Below are positions 1 through 13,083 of a stretch of DNA of 64,000 bases, in pieces (within the stretch, counting starts at the first letter, position 1; the number at the start of each line of letters is the position of its first letter). This DNA comes from Malania oleifera (lineage: Eukaryota > Streptophyta > Magnoliopsida > Santalales > Ximeniaceae). The stretch covers positions 120,660,719 to 120,724,718 of the forward strand of contig NC_080420.1 of the NCBI RefSeq assembly GCF_029873635.1. The letters run 5' to 3'. The notes beneath the pieces are model-generated. The model was not told the origin of the DNA. It saw only the letters and a program-made list of their open reading frames with translations, and did not search any database. The position numbers and the translations under genes are program-made.

Positions 1-612
1 TAAATACACAAACATTAAACATTCAATAATAACAAAAATAACCCTAAATATGAAAATCGAACAGTTAAGATAGCCATAACAATAATAAAAACTCACCATA
101 TGAATATAACAACAAAAACCCTAATCATGAATTCTTGGATATACAACAACAATGATTGCTTTAAATATGCACACATATACGTTTACATGCAACACCAATA
201 AATACAAAAACTCAAAGTAATTAAAACTCAGTTGTCACACACTGTTATAATTTATTCCACCCTTACTGAGAAGTGTTTCACCCTAGTGGATTAACAATTT
301 TTCTGGTACTTCTGAAGACCGGGTTTGAAGGCTTAGGCTGGGATTGTATTTGGTGGTTTCTTTTTGGGGTATTGTGAGATACTGGTATATATATACAGAT
401 GTATTTGTATTGGGTTATGTTTTAAATACTGGTTGTGGATATGGATGTCTGGATGTTGTAGTGTTCGTTTTTAGGTTGTTATATAGAACTCTGATATTTA
501 TTTGAGGTTATTTATTTATGTTCCGTTGCGTGCATGTTAATTATGGTATTAGATACAGATGATTGGAACACGTGGCACCCGGGCCCCACTTGGCGGGTTT
601 CGGGGCATCACA
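1..612 (+). mobile_element. 3' part of a Tekay/Del-like LTR, cut by the window edge
   Basis: The segment ends in CATCACA (CA terminus at 611-612), where the neighbouring LTR sequence (613 onward, matching 9100 onward) resumes abruptly. It carries the block CTTACTGAGAAGTG near 262, which is shared with the other Tekay-like LTRs here (near 4643 and 10027). This is the downstream end of an LTR inserted into the LTR that starts at 613. The likely right copy of its target duplication is ACCTC (613-617); the left copy is outside the window. The family is inferred from LTR style only. Confidence 0.6.
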
Positions 613-1699
613 ACCTCTTTTGTGTGGCATGGGTAGTATTTATCATAGAAATTATGATAAGGAAATATTATGTTTTTAAAATAAGTATGTTATTACTACT
701 TTCAGGAAAATAATACAATGATACAGAGATTTTTCAAACTAAGGAATCTATATGATATGTTAGCGTAAGGGTCGAGGATTTTATACGATATGCCGGCGTA
801 CAGGCCGAGGCTTTATATGAAATACTGGCATAAGGGCCGAAAGTTTTATGATATGTGTCGCAGCGTCCCGGAGCGCAGGTGCCTCGGGGTGGCGAAATTA
901 GAATTGTAATGTTTAATTTTCAGGAAAAAAATAGGAATATTAGAGTCGCCACTAACCTTTTAGTATGGTTAGAATACTTGATTACTACCCAATTAAGGGT
1001 AGAATTGGTCTGCGTTACCAAAATAGGGATCGGGAGTTTAGTTACGCGAGGAGAAGGTATGGGCACCCCTTATGCGCCCGTTCTTATGAACGATACCTAA
1101 TTAATTATGAAATTATCTCAAAGTAAATTTGAAAAGCCTTTTATGTTACTCTTGTGAATTTACAAAATATACAAGCAAAGAAATTAATTAATCACAAAAA
1201 TATATATAATATATATTCCCTCAGAACTAAAGGTATGTGAAACCCGAAAGCTCGTACCCCTTTTTAAAATCATAGGGATAAAAATTAAGAAAATATTTAA
1301 GAAAATACGCCTCCAAATTTTGAAATTGTATAGAATTTTTTAATAGAAAAATACTAGTATGGGAGGTTTTTGAAGCTCAAATGGTGTAAAAACGAGGACT
1401 CAAAAATATTTTTTAGATTTCTTTTATTTTTATTTTTATTAGGAGTTTTCCAATGCCACAGGAATATTGCTTATTTAAATAAATAAAACCCTAAATCTTA
1501 GAGACACGATCATAGAATATCTAAATGAACACTAAATAGTAAACATACCATATTAAACCTACCACATAAAACTTTGCACATTCACATACACACAAGCAAA
1601 CCCGAAATAATAAACCCACCACATAAACCTTACATATTTAAATACATTCAACCAAACCTTGCATATTAAACACGAGCCAGCCCTATATATTAAACATAT

Positions 1700-2196
1700 C
1701 ACGTGAGCATTGGACATTTAATAATAATAATAATAACAATAATAATAGTAATATACCTATATTATGATGATAATAATAATAATAATTATTATTATAATAA
1801 TAATAATAACATGCTGATTATAATAACAATGATGATAATAACAATAACACTCCAACAATATTAATAATAATGTACAAATAATATACTTGTGTTTATAATA
1901 ATAATACATAAACAATGTAACAATATGCTAATAATAACGTACAAATAATATAATATTAATACTAACACAATCCATACAATAGTAATACTAATAAATTAAT
2001 AATAATATACAAACAACGGAATACTGATGCCAATAGAATCAATATAGTAATAATACAATTACAATTTATATAATAATAATACTAATATAATAATATTACT
2101 AATAATAATGAACAATACAATAATAATGTTAATAATAATATACCAATAGTAATATGATAAATATATAAATAAAAATATTACAGCTAACAATAAGAT

Positions 2197-2230
<34 letters not shown>

Positions 2231-2240
2231 GTATATATAT
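1700..2240. repeat. AT-rich microsatellite tract (TAA/AAT, CA, TA)
   Basis: There are long imperfect runs of AAT/TAA triplets (1705-2160), followed by a (CA)n run and then a (TA)n run at about 2188-2243. All of it lies inside the Ogre/Tat-like LTR. No coding capacity is seen. Confidence 0.85.
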
Positions 2241-3499
2241 ATATGTTTACATAATATTAAGCGTTCAACATATACAAATACAATAAAGATGTAAACTTTA
2301 AATATTCAAATAAACAACCTTTATAAAATATACATGGATGTTAACAGCAAATCAAGTGCATGCGCTGGGTGGTGTGAGTGTGTGCATTAGGTGTGTGTTG
2401 CGTATGTGCCTGCAAATGTATGAACTGCTTACCGCGACTTGCCTGAGTAGCCAAGCTGCCGGAATGATGGCAGCTGTGAGAAGGCGACAGCGATGGCGAA
2501 TGGATGGGGCTGGGGCGACAACGCCGGGGCTAGTGCGACTACACCGGGCGGGGAGCAGAGGTTGTCTCCGGCTATTCAGCGACGGCGATGACGATGGTGA
2601 TGAGCTGCAAGGTAGCCGGAGAGGAGGCTTTTCTTTTCTTTTCTTTTCTTTTCTTTTGCTGCTACTGCTGCCTGTCGGAAGCGAGAGAGATCGATGGGGG
2701 CTAGGCACGGCGACGGCGAACGGAGGGAAGGGGAGGTGACGGTGACGGAGAGGCAGATGGATGATGGTGACTGCGCTGCTGCTGCGTGGTGTCGTGGCCA
2801 TGAGCAGCGACGGCGAGTGGGCAGTGGCAACAACAACGATGGCAGCGGGCTGGGCTCTTTGTGGCCGTGCTGAGGTTGCAGGCTGCTGCTGGGAGCGGAG
2901 GGAGGAAGAAAGAGAGAGTGGGTGACGGTTGTGTGTGAGATGGATGCCGAGATAGAGAATGACGATGGAAAGGTAGTGGCTGCGGAGATAAAAAGATGAG
3001 GAAGAGATGGAGGTCGTGAGGGCTTGGGGATTGCAGGGAGGTCGGGGTGCTGGTGTGAAGGAGATGGCCGTGAAAGAGGGGGAGGTAGCGGAGGATGCGT
3101 CTGTGGGTTCGGGTTGCTGTGAGGATGGATGTTGAGAGAGATGGAGGCCGCGACGGCTTGGGGCGACTGGTAGGAACAGAAAGATAGAAAATTCTTTTAG
3201 AGTTGCCTCCGCCCCCGACAGTTCTTGTGTGTCCTTTTGGCTGTGTGTCTCATGAAAATTTATAGAGAAGAGGAAAATCCCCCTCCTAGGGTTGCCGCCC
3301 CTCGCACCACGCTCCCCACCCCACCCCCCCCCCCCCCCCCCCCCCGCCACCCCCCTCCCCCTCCTTTTGCCTTTGCATATACATTTTAATTGGGTCCAGC
3401 CCACAATTTCCTTTGGCCCAATAAATTTTGGTCGCCCTAAACCCGGTAAAAAGTAAACTTAAATTCCCGTAAGTAAAAGGATCCAGATTCAATTAAAGA

Positions 3500-3895
3500 A
3501 AATGACTCGAAAAAATACTTAAAACTAAAATACTCAATAAAACACTCAATTTTGAAGTTTAAAAGACTCAATTTAAAATTTAAAATAAAAAAATACCAAG
3601 ACTCAGTTTAAAAGACGCGGGGCTCAATTAAAAATATTCAGACTTCTTAATTTTGAAAATGACTCAATTAAAAACAACCGGGACTCAAATTTGAAATAAC
3701 CGAGAATCAAATTTTAAAATGACTGAGACTCAATTTTTAAAATGACCGGAACTCAATTTTGTTCAAAATAGCCTAGACTTAAATTTTTAACATGACCGGA
3801 ACTCATCTCTTAAAACAGTCGTGACTTGAAATTAAGAATAATCGTGACTCAAATTTTCAAATCAGATAACTCAATTTTGAAATAAAATGGGATTC
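3500..3895 (+). repeat. Degenerate short tandem array around GACTCAATTTT
   Basis: About fifteen imperfect units recur every 20-30 bases. Each carries a core like GACTCAATTTT or GACTCAAATTT, often preceded by ACCGG. The array sits in the 3' third of the Ogre/Tat-like LTR. Confidence 0.7.
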
Positions 3896-4955
3896 AATCA
3901 GATCTTCCCATTCTCTAGATACAAAGTCGACTTCTTATTACACTAGGTTTTCTCAAAAAAGCCTGGTTAAAATTGGGGTGTCTACAATATGCAATATCGA
4001 TGTACGGGCTGTGATTTACAAAATACAAAATGCCGGCATAAGGGCCGTAAATTTTATATGATATGTTATGCAAAGTTGTATGAAGATATTAATATTACAG
4101 ATATTACCATGAAATAGCTATGTATCATTGCTTGGAAATATGTTATATGTTATCATAACCTGGTTGTAATGGTTTAAGTTTTCACAAAGCACGCTATTAT
4201 GGCTATATGATCACAATTATGTTTATGTTAGTGTTATCGCTTACCGTACGGGGCAGTGGGAGATCGGCAGTCGAAGTGGTTTATTGTAGTGCAGGCGTCC
4301 CTCTAGTGTACGGACCAGGAGGGACAGACTCATTGTACTTACAAACTTATGTTGATCTAGCATGGTCGGCCAGCCATTACTAGGTCCCGCCTTCGGGCCG
4401 CACAACCCAGTCATGTGAGGATAAGACATGACACCAGCCAGCTATCCACTTAGGATGTTTTCTATGTACAGTTATATGAGATGAATTACATGTATAGAAA
4501 TTCAGTATGTTATATCATGTTATGATAAAATATATTTTTCCAGATATGATACAGATAGTTTTATCAAGTATGGTTTTTGTACTGTTATATGTATAACACG
4601 AAAATACTCATGTTGCCACACATTGATATTAGTTTATTTCCCTTACTGAGAGGTGTCTCACCCCAGATATATAGAAACATTATAGGAGCCCCAGATAGAA
4701 GAGCGGATAAAACTCCGCAGCGTTAGGATTCAACTGATCTACCTTATCTAAAAGGTAAGTATTTTGTTAGGGTCAGACGAATTTTGGGTGGTGACCCTAG
4801 GACTCTATTGGTTATTTTGGGTTGTGTGTATTCATATGAAGAATGTGGTAAACTATGGTATTGTGTTGATTGGTAATTTGATATGTATATGATTTTACGT
4901 TTTCTGCTGCTTAGGTATCCGTGTTGTACTTCAGATATACCCCTGGTACCCATGG

Positions 4956-7556
4956 TGTAACGCCCCGAACCCTTAAACCCGGGTCCGGTGCGTTATACCT
5001 GATCATATCCTCATAAATCATATTCCATAACATACGCAGCGGAAAACATGATCATAATCTCCAGATAACATAATACCAGAGTTTACTAATTCTAACTACC
5101 AACCATAATAAATTAATCATCCACCAGTATTCAAATATATACATGTCCAAAACATTATCCACTAATACCAGTATGTTTCACAATCATCCATATCTTATAA
5201 AACTTAAAACATAAATTATAAAACATAAAATATACATATCAAAATTAACATAAAGATATACCATTTTTCTTATATCTTCCAAAAATGTTATAAAATCTCG
5301 AGTTCTCAAAGCTCGATCCTGAGAAATCCTGAAAAAAATGAATTCATATTCGGGTGAGACACATCTCAGTAAGGGAAGAAACAATATATTAAACTCAGCG
5401 TGTGGCCATCATGAGATTATACATATCATTTTATAATATTTGCAAATCATTAACATAATACTGAAAGTCATTTTCTGATCCTAAACAAACACATGCAAAT
5501 GTTTAACCCACGAGATTACCCGAGGATAGGGGTGATTACCCGCCCATACAAGTAGCACCCCTCTGCTCTGATACCTAGGCAACCCAAAGGGCGCAGCTAA
5601 AGCATACCAGGACACTCACCTTACTCAGTAAGCCCTCAAGTGTTAAATTAATCCCGTACTCACGCATTCAACAATAGTTTACCGGCAAAGGCCCCAAGGA
5701 TAGGGAATTCTATCCACCCATACAAGTAGATTCCCTCTGCCCTAGTGCGTTATGCAGCTACTGCCACATTTGAAGCTACTAGTGCACTCACTTTACTCAG
5801 CAAGCCCTCAGGCGAAAGGTATGCCTCGCTCAATCGTAACATGTTCTACGTACATACATACTTCTATTATTATAATACATCATTCTTTCCTATCATTATA
5901 CATTCATGCACATTCATTCTTATTCATAACTTAACTTTGCATTTCGTTTCACTTTGAGTGGCTCTTTCCCATTTACATCATTTACATTTGTCATCTCATT
6001 TCATTGCCATTTCATCGTTATTTCATTGCATAACATTTCATTTCATTACTTCGTATTACAGCTGGTCTTTAGCCATCATCAGTTAGTCTACGTAGAAACG
6101 TGTTAAATCTGCTAACACAGCTCCTTTTAACTGTCATCAGTTAGTCTACACAGAAGTGTGCTAGATCTGCTAACATGGCTCTCTTTCACCTGTCTTACAT
6201 TTACATGGTTGCATTTAACATACACAGGCAACATTGTCCATATCATATTTTATTCTCATTGTTTTACTTACTTAGCCTGCATCTCATACATTTAACATAT
6301 AATTTGTACAGATTCTCATGCCACACAATTTAGCAATAAAATTCATACACTGCCTGTAAAATAAGCCAACCAACATTTAGTGTTTATATACTAAAAATAC
6401 CTTTCATTTCTTACTTAATTATCCTAAAAATATTTTTCCACTTTCATCAGTTCATTTTCGCATATACATATCTAATAAATAACCCTAAATTCGAAAGAAA
6501 TATAATTTAAAAAGTTGGCATTTTACCCATACCGAAACATATACACGTACATATAACACAATTTATTTTTTTCTTTAAATTCATAAAAATTCTGATTTAA
6601 TATATATTTTTCCTCTTACCTGATTTTTTGAACTACGCCAACAGGGACTCCGAAAAATACCTGCGGCTCTCACCCGGACCCCGAAATTAAATTCCTAGTT
6701 CTAATAAATTATTCATGAACAAAATATTAATTTAATACTTCACAGGGCAATAATTCCTAAATAAATAAATATACCCTTAAATTTAGCCAAATTGCCAAAT
6801 TTCTCAAATCCCACTCTCGCTTTGGAGTAGGGTCTAGAAAACCCCAATTGAAAAATTACCTATGTCAAAATGACGACAACGACGATTAGGACCCCGTGAT
6901 GGTGCCTGATCGTTGATTCAACAGCAGATTTAACCAAAAATTGAGAAATTAAAAAAAATATACCTTTCCCCAGAAATAGGGCCTAAGTCATTCCCACGAC
7001 AAATCCGCTCCAGTAGAAATGTCGGTGGCGGAGCTAGGAACCCAACGGCACCTTCCGTTTCTCGATCGGTCGAATATTTATCAAGAAATGAGGGGAGAGA
7101 GAGAGGCGAAGACGGCGACGGCGAAGGAATTCCAGAGAGGGGGGGGGGCAGCTCTCTGCAAGTCAAATTTTTCAGATTTTAATTTGAAATCTGAAGCTTC
7201 TTTCCCTTTTGTCTTTTCTTTTTTTTTTTCTTTTTTTTTTCTTTTCTTTACTTTAACTTAACATACTAATATTATATCACATATATATATATATATATAT
7301 ATTATACTTTAAGTTTTATATATACATATATTAAGCTTACATATATATATATATATATCTTTATTCTTTTTTTTTCTTTACTATTTTATATATTTACTTA
7401 TTTAATTTAAAAATATTTAATTAATTCATTAATTAATTAATAATTACTTTTTTATATTATTTATTTTTATTTGTTTATTTAATACATTAATTTAATAGTG
7501 TTTAACCACTTAATTAATTAATAATTTTAATTATTATTTTTTTCCGGGTTATTACA
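4956..7556 (-). mobile_element. Tekay/Del-like solo LTR, 2.6 kb
   Basis: On the plus strand it begins TGTAACGCCCCGAACCC and ends CGGGTTATTACA. It is flanked by the perfect duplication CATGG (4951-4955 and 7557-7561), and the uninterrupted target is seen at 10331-10343. The block near 5352-5377 is the reverse complement of the TTACTGAGAGGTGTCTCACC block of the other LTRs, which places this one on the minus strand. It matches the LTR at 62816-64000. It contains pyrimidine and TA runs near 7210-7360. No internal genes or second LTR are seen. Confidence 0.8.
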
Positions 7557-7673
7557 CATGGGTCCAGGTGGGTTATGATTTATCAGGTTGATTATGATTT
7601 GTCAAGATTATTATATCGGATATTATTATGGAAAAGAAGGAAAAAATATATGGTAAATAAGCAGGTCGTTACA

Positions 7674-8170
7674 ACTACTATATTTAATACATTTAGAATT
7701 TTGTTACTTTACTTTGTATGCTGTTATCTCTATAAAATCCCAACTCTTCATAATCTCTGTCTTTCATATATTACTCAGCTCTTCATATGCTCTGTTTTCG
7801 TATACTCTACTCTGTTCTCTTATCACATACTCTGTTTTCACATTTCACATCCTCTATCTTCATTTATACTGTATTCACATACACTGTTCTGTATATACAT
7901 GCACTGTTCTATTATACTCGGGGGTTAAATCTACAATTATGAATTTAGAACTCACTGTCGGATGGATAAAAACTGACATGCTTCCCCCCATGACGGGTTG
8001 TATGAACCGTAGGCTGGAATTAACCCTAGTCGGCCCACCAGAGTTAAATCAATTCCCAACTCTTCAGTCTTCTAGTCCGATTGGCTTTCCCATATTGCCC
8101 TAGACTCCAGGGGGAATACTACCCTTCATAGCTCAATCAACTATTCAATACCAACACTCTCTCTAAGACG
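7674..8170 (-). mobile_element. Fragment of a Tekay-like LTR
   Basis: The stretch with CATGACGGGTTGTATGAACC near 7990 resembles the segment near 57920-57980 of the solo LTR at 57299-59175, so it is part of a related LTR on the minus strand. Its left end is covered by the LTR ending at 7673. Its right end fades into copia integrase sequence at about 8170, so the boundary is approximate. Confidence 0.45.
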
Positions 8171-8304
8171 TGTGGTTACACTAAGCCCCAAATCTTAAGA
8201 TATTTTAAATTAGGCTTTCTTTTCTTCCATAACAAATATTGAGAAGTCTTAGTCCTCGTAAAATGAACTCTGTTTAATATATGACAAGTAGTTAGTAAGG
8301 CTTC

Positions 8305-10425
8305 TGTAGAGACCTAAAGAATTATGGTATTTAAATATAAAAGAGGGAGAAAAAGGAAATTGTAAAGGGAGTCACAGCAGGTCCTCGTCGATGAACGTGA
8401 AGCGTTCGTCAATGATGTGGCTTATTGGGATCGTCGACGGGGACACGTGTCTCATCGACGAGAAGTTACCGAGAGACTATTTTTCAGCTCTGAATTTTGT
8501 CAACGAGGAATAAGCATTCGTCGACGAACTCCCTTCATGTCCTCGTTGACGAGGGCAGGTGTATAAATAGGCCTAAATTCGGATTTCAGCGCAGATTATT
8601 CAAGAAAATTAGATTTTCTCTCTCCTCTTCGGTTTTCCTCCCTTCTCTCTAAGATTCTAGGTCTGTTCTTCATCGGATCGACAATACGAAGCCGCCACAC
8701 TACTTTTGGGGAAGTTCTCTTCAAATATGCTGGAGTAGATCGTTGGTGGGGCTAACTTGGACTCCATCCCAAGTTTAGGGTAAGACTTTATGTTGAGTAT
8801 TAAGCTTTCCTACAGTTGCAGAAAAGGTAGCATTTGAAAAAATACTGAAGTTTTGTTCAGGGCGATATTGTTTTTGCAGGGTGTTGAACTGGGAACCCTG
8901 CGGGTGCAGGACTAATCATTTTAGGGACTTTCCAATAGTTAGGTAAGAGGATAAATTAAGTCAGGATTTCATGAAAATGTATTTATTATTTTACAGCATT
9001 TAATTTCAAATAAATATGTATATTGTAGAAATATGTTGGAAATAATGCTATTGATCAGAAATATGGATTTCATGTATAATATCAAAAATAAGATTATTAA
9101 CTCTTTTGTGTGGCATGAGTAATATTTACCATGAAAATTATGATGATGAAATATTATGTTTACAAAATAAGTACGTTATTACTGCTTTTAGGAAAATGTT
9201 AAAATGATATAGGGATTTTTCCAAACTAAGGAATTTATATGATATGTTGGTGTAAGGACTGAGGATTTTATATGATATACCGGCGTAAGGGCCGAGGATT
9301 TTATATGATATACCGGCATAAGGGCTAAGGATTTTATATGATATACCGGTGTAAGGGTCGAGGATTTTATATGATATGCCGGTGTAAGGGCCGTGGTTTT
9401 ATATGATATGTTATGTCAGCGTAAGGGCCGTGAATTTTATATGATATGTTATGCGAGGTTTTGTGAAAATATTAATATGACAGATATTATTATGAAATAG
9501 TCATGTATCATTATTTGGAAAAATATTATATGTTATCATAACCTAGTTGGCTTGGTTTAGGCTTTCACGAAGCACGGTACCGTAGTTATATGATCACGAT
9601 CATATTTATGTTAGTGCTACCACTTGCCGTAAGGGGCAGTGGGAGATCGGCAGTCGATGTGGTTTATTGTAGCGCAGACGTCTCTCTAGTATCTGGACTA
9701 GGAGGGGCAGACTCATCGTACTTATAGACTTATGTTGATCTAGCGTGGTCGGCCAACCATTGCTAGGTCCCACCTTTGGGCCGCACAACCCAGTCATATG
9801 AGGGTAAGACATGACACCAGCCAACTATCCATCTAGGGTGTTTTTCATGTACAGTTATATGAGATGATTTATATGTATAGAAATCTAGTATGTTATATCA
9901 TGTTATGATCAATTATGTTTTTTCCATATATGTTACAGATAGTTATATCAAGTATGATTTATGTATTGTTATATGTATAACACGAAAATACTCATGTTGC
10001 CACACACTAATATTAGTTTATTTCCCTTACTGAGAGGTGTCTCACCCCAGCTATATAAATATTTCAGGAGCCCCAGATAGAAGAGCAGATAGAGCTCCAC
10101 AGTGTTTGAGTTCAGTTGTTCTACCCTGTTTGAAGGGTAAGTCATTTTGCTAGGGTCTGACAGATTTTTAGAGGGTGACCCTAGGCCACTTTGGATGTTT
10201 TGGGATACGTGTATATATGATAGTAGTAGTAAAACTCTGGTATTGTGTTGGTTGGATAATTTGATATGTATATGATTTTACATTTGCTGCTGCTTAGGTA
10301 TTTGTGTTGTATTACAGGTATATCCCTGGTACTCATGGGTCCAGGTTGATTATGATTTGTCAGGATTGTTATATTAGTTATTATTATGAAAGAAAAAATT
10401 ATGGTAAAATAAGCAGGTCGTTACA
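8305..10425 (+). mobile_element. Tekay/Del-like solo LTR, 2.1 kb
   Basis: It starts TGTAGAGACC and ends GCAGGTCGTTACA, flanked by the perfect duplication GCTTC (8300-8304 and 10426-10430). Copia integrase-like sequence on the minus strand stops at one side and resumes at the other, which gives the empty site. A TATAAATA box lies at 8562-8569 with a palindrome array just upstream. The CTTACTGAGAGGTG block is near 10027. There is no internal region. It is the best complete reference copy for the interrupted LTR at 613-7673. Confidence 0.88.
8384..8569 (+). promoter_or_regulatory. Palindrome array and TATA box in LTR U3
   Basis: Repeated imperfect copies of the palindrome CTCGTCGACGAG lie at about 8384, 8404, 8430, 8451, 8495, 8517 and 8541, directly followed by TATAAATA (8562-8569). 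The copies differ mainly at CpG positions. A related array is present in the LTR at 57299-59175. Role as a promoter is inferred from position. Confidence 0.6.
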
Positions 10426-10430
10426 GCTTC

Positions 10431-11112
10431 ACCCCAATAATCACTTCTTAGTCCTGAATTTGACATCATGACATTGACCATTTCAACCAATGTTCAGTTT
10501 TTCCTTTCTACCACTCCATTTTGTTATAGAGTATATGTTGCAAAAGTTTCATGCATCACACCTATAGATTCACAATATGCGGGGAAGTGATATTCACCTC
10601 CTCTATTCGATCTAAGACACTTTATCTTAGTGTCACATTAGTTTTCAACTTCTGCCTTATAAACCTTACATTTATCAATTACTTCATCTTTAGTATGCAT
10701 AAGATAAATATAACAAAATCTAGAAAAATCATCTATAAATGTTACAAAATATTTTTTGCCTCCTATGGTACGTGTAGCATGCAAATTACATACATCACTA
10801 TGCACTAATTGAAGTAAAGAAGAAATTCTAGTAGTTTTGTTAGGAAATTTTTTTTTTTTGATTATTTTGGTTTTAATACATACACTACACTTATTAAATA
10901 GGCTTCTAGAAACTAAATTCTTCGTAATTTCTGGTACATGGTATATATCAGTGAGAATTAAACTTTTTCCATAAGTAAATTCAAAAATGACATCTCCTTT
11001 GCCTTTGACTACAATAGTGGACGAATTTCTCTTGTAGAGAACATTGTCATCTTCCACTGGTTCATACTTTGAGAATGAACTCTTGTTTTTGCAAATATGT
11101 TGTTGGAAATGG
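10431..11112 (-). mobile_element. Copia integrase and protease-integrase linker remnant
   Basis: Minus-strand translation shows a copia pattern: a post-protease segment, then the integrase core motif FVTFIDDFSRFCYIYLM (around 10770), and the QNGVVERKN motif near 10490. It belongs to the old copia element and is bounded by the solo LTRs at 8305-10425 and 11113-13077. It is a fossil. Confidence 0.75.
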
Positions 11113-13077
11113 TGTGATCCCAAGAGGGGGGTGAATTGGGTTTTAAAAACTTTTCAGTTAATTAAGCATTTTGCCGATTTACCACAAATCGTATCCCATT
11201 CATAATGCAAACGTGTATGTAAAATAATTGAATTATGAGTGCAGGCATACACGTGTGCAACATATCTCATTTAAAATAAAGGTGTGCATGCAAATAATAT
11301 AACAGTAAATAAATAGGCATACACATACTGAATTTAAAGTGTAGGAATTTAAATGATATAGGGAGAGAGTGACACAAGATATTTGTTATTGAGGTTCGGC
11401 CAAACTAGCCTACGTCCCCGCTTTGGGCATACCTCCCAAGGATTACACTAACACCGCTCACTTAAACAAGTGGAGCAGAAGCCGTTTACATCATCTCCTT
11501 ACGGGGCGAGGAAAACCCCAATTTATTTTTAGGGCTGAACCGAACCAGTCTCACTTACGGGGCTGAGACTCCCCAGTTCAATTCCGGGTTGAACCGAACC
11601 GGTCTCACTTATGGGGCTGAGACTCCCCAATTCAATTCCGAGCTGAACCCAACCAATACAATAAAAATATTTTTATATATGAAAATGCTTTTGAAAAATA
11701 CAAGTAGAAATGTACAACGTTAAAGCTCTAAAACATACACTTTCTTATGATACTAAATGTGTTCAGTAAAGTAAGGGTGTGTTTCTCAAAATATTTTTGC
11801 AATCTTTGAACATAATATGTATGATGAAGATTTCAAAGATTTAAACCCTAAACCAAATATTTCTCCAAGAAGTATTTTCAATAAGACGTAGAAGAACCTA
11901 GGGTTATAGTTTCAAAAACTTTACACAAAGCAAAATATATGCATTTGAAGATCTATAAGCAAATCAAAGCAAGTAAAAGCTCAAATAAAATACTCTCTTG
12001 TAAAAATGATTTACAATAAATGAAAGAGAGTTTTGAAGAGTAAAATATTTGTCTCAAGAAATAGTTTTTGCAATAAAAAATAAGTTGGGGGAACTTTGAT
12101 TAAGTAAAAAATTAGAGAGAAAATATTTGTTAATCAAAGTTGCTAATCAAAGCAAATGAGGGGGTATTTATAGTTTTTCAACAAAATATGACCGTTGGGG
12201 ACCTATTGGAAATTTTAGAAAAGTTTAATTAAAATTTAATCTTAATTACCCTTAATTACCCATGGTAAAAATAAGCCAACCCGAGAGTTTCGGTCGACCG
12301 AGTCTTAGGTTCGATTGCCCGAATAGACACAAAAGAAAAAGTGTATTTTTTTATGTTTGGGTGCTCAAGGACAGGTTCAGGTGGCTGAACTAGGTGATTT
12401 TCAAAATGTCTGAGGTTCGGTTGCCTGAACCTAAGTTTGGTTGCCCGAGGTGAAAATGAACTACAAGTTTGGACACCTGAGGACGTTGGAAAAAGTGAGG
12501 GTATGAGTTTAGTCGACCGTGGACGCTCAAGTCGTTTGAGTTCGTTCGCCCGAAGTCAGGTCAACTATTTAACCAATCAACAGTTCGGTCGACCAAGGCA
12601 ATTTAACTTGCCTGGTTCGGTCGCACGAAATCCTTATGATTTTCAACCTAATTTATATTTTACCCCTGTTATTTTCCTTAAGTGAAGTGTAGGGTCCTAG
12701 GGTCTCTTTAAGGTCTAGGCATTTTAATTTATCCTAAAAACTTAGCATTGGTTGACCGAAGTCAACCCTAGGGTCTGTTTATGATTCTATCTGAGCATTC
12801 AAAACATATCATTCAGGATACATGCATTTATTACAAACTAAAATATAAAATCCTAAATGCATATACAAATAAAATCAAAATGTCTTCTTCTTGATCTTCT
12901 TTACTCTTTGATCTTCATGGAAAACCCCTAATCATATGAGCTTTATGCATATTTGGCTTCCATTCTCACACCCCTTATGTGTGTGTTGAATTATAATCTG
13001 TTCAATCACTAGATACACACATAAGTAACTTGCGGTTTGTCATTGCAAAACCAGGATTCGGACTAAAAAAGTCAACA
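11113..13077 (-). mobile_element. SIRE-like copia solo LTR, 1.97 kb
   Basis: On the plus strand it begins TGTGATCCCAAGAGG and ends AAAGTCAACA. It is flanked by AATGG (11108-11112) and AATGC (13078-13082), a 5-bp duplication with one difference. Read on the minus strand it starts TGTTGACTTTT and has the same plan as the LTRs of the SIRE-like element at 15663-25043, including the 3' end with the reverse of AATTCACC...CTTGGGATCAC. It interrupts the copia protease region. It carries a palindrome array (12290-12760). No internal region is present. Confidence 0.78.
12290..12760 (-). promoter_or_regulatory. Array of TCGGTCGACCGA-type palindromes in a SIRE-like LTR
   Basis: About ten copies lie here, including a perfect 12-bp palindrome TCGGTCGACCGA at 12290-12301. 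Degenerate copies are near 12310, 12375, 12416, 12433, 12511, 12541, 12583, 12616 and 12746. Spacing is irregular. Changes are mostly CG to TG or CA. The function is unknown; it occupies the LTR upstream region. Confidence 0.55.
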
Positions 13078-13083
13078 AATGCC

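Larger units (their letters stand above)
856..3986 (+). mobile_element. Probable solo LTR, Ogre/Tat-like Ty3/gypsy, 3.1 kb
   Basis: The element starts TGTCGCAGCG and ends GGGGTGTCTACA. It is flanked by the perfect 5-bp duplication ATATG (851-855 and 3987-3991), and the host LTR is continuous across it. I see no second copy of the first 100 bases and no gag or pol, so it looks like a solo LTR. The start, with an AGTCGCCACTAA block near 942, and the GTGTCTACA end resemble Ogre/Tat LTRs. It contains AT-rich microsatellites, a GC-rich CpG-containing stretch (2400-3360) with a C run near 3325-3344, and a degenerate tandem array near its 3' end. Family assignment is from memory of LTR style. Confidence 0.7.
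613..7673 (+). mobile_element. Tekay/Del-like LTR, split by nested insertions
   Basis: Segments 613-855, 3992-4955 and 7562-7673 are collinear with 9100-10425 of the uninterrupted LTR at 8305-10425. They end in the same GCAGGTCGTTACA terminus (7661-7673). Two other elements were inserted into it (856-3986 and 4956-7556), and a third covers its left side at the window edge. It is the downstream part of a long LTR; whether a partner LTR lies to the left cannot be seen. It is a fossil with no coding part here. Confidence 0.75.

Noticed and set aside
2352-3404. 350-residue open frame on the minus strand
   Set aside because: Low-complexity Ser/Pro/Arg-rich text created by GC-rich, purine-biased sequence inside the Ogre/Tat-like LTR. 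No domain, no splice partners, and it lies wholly inside the repeat.
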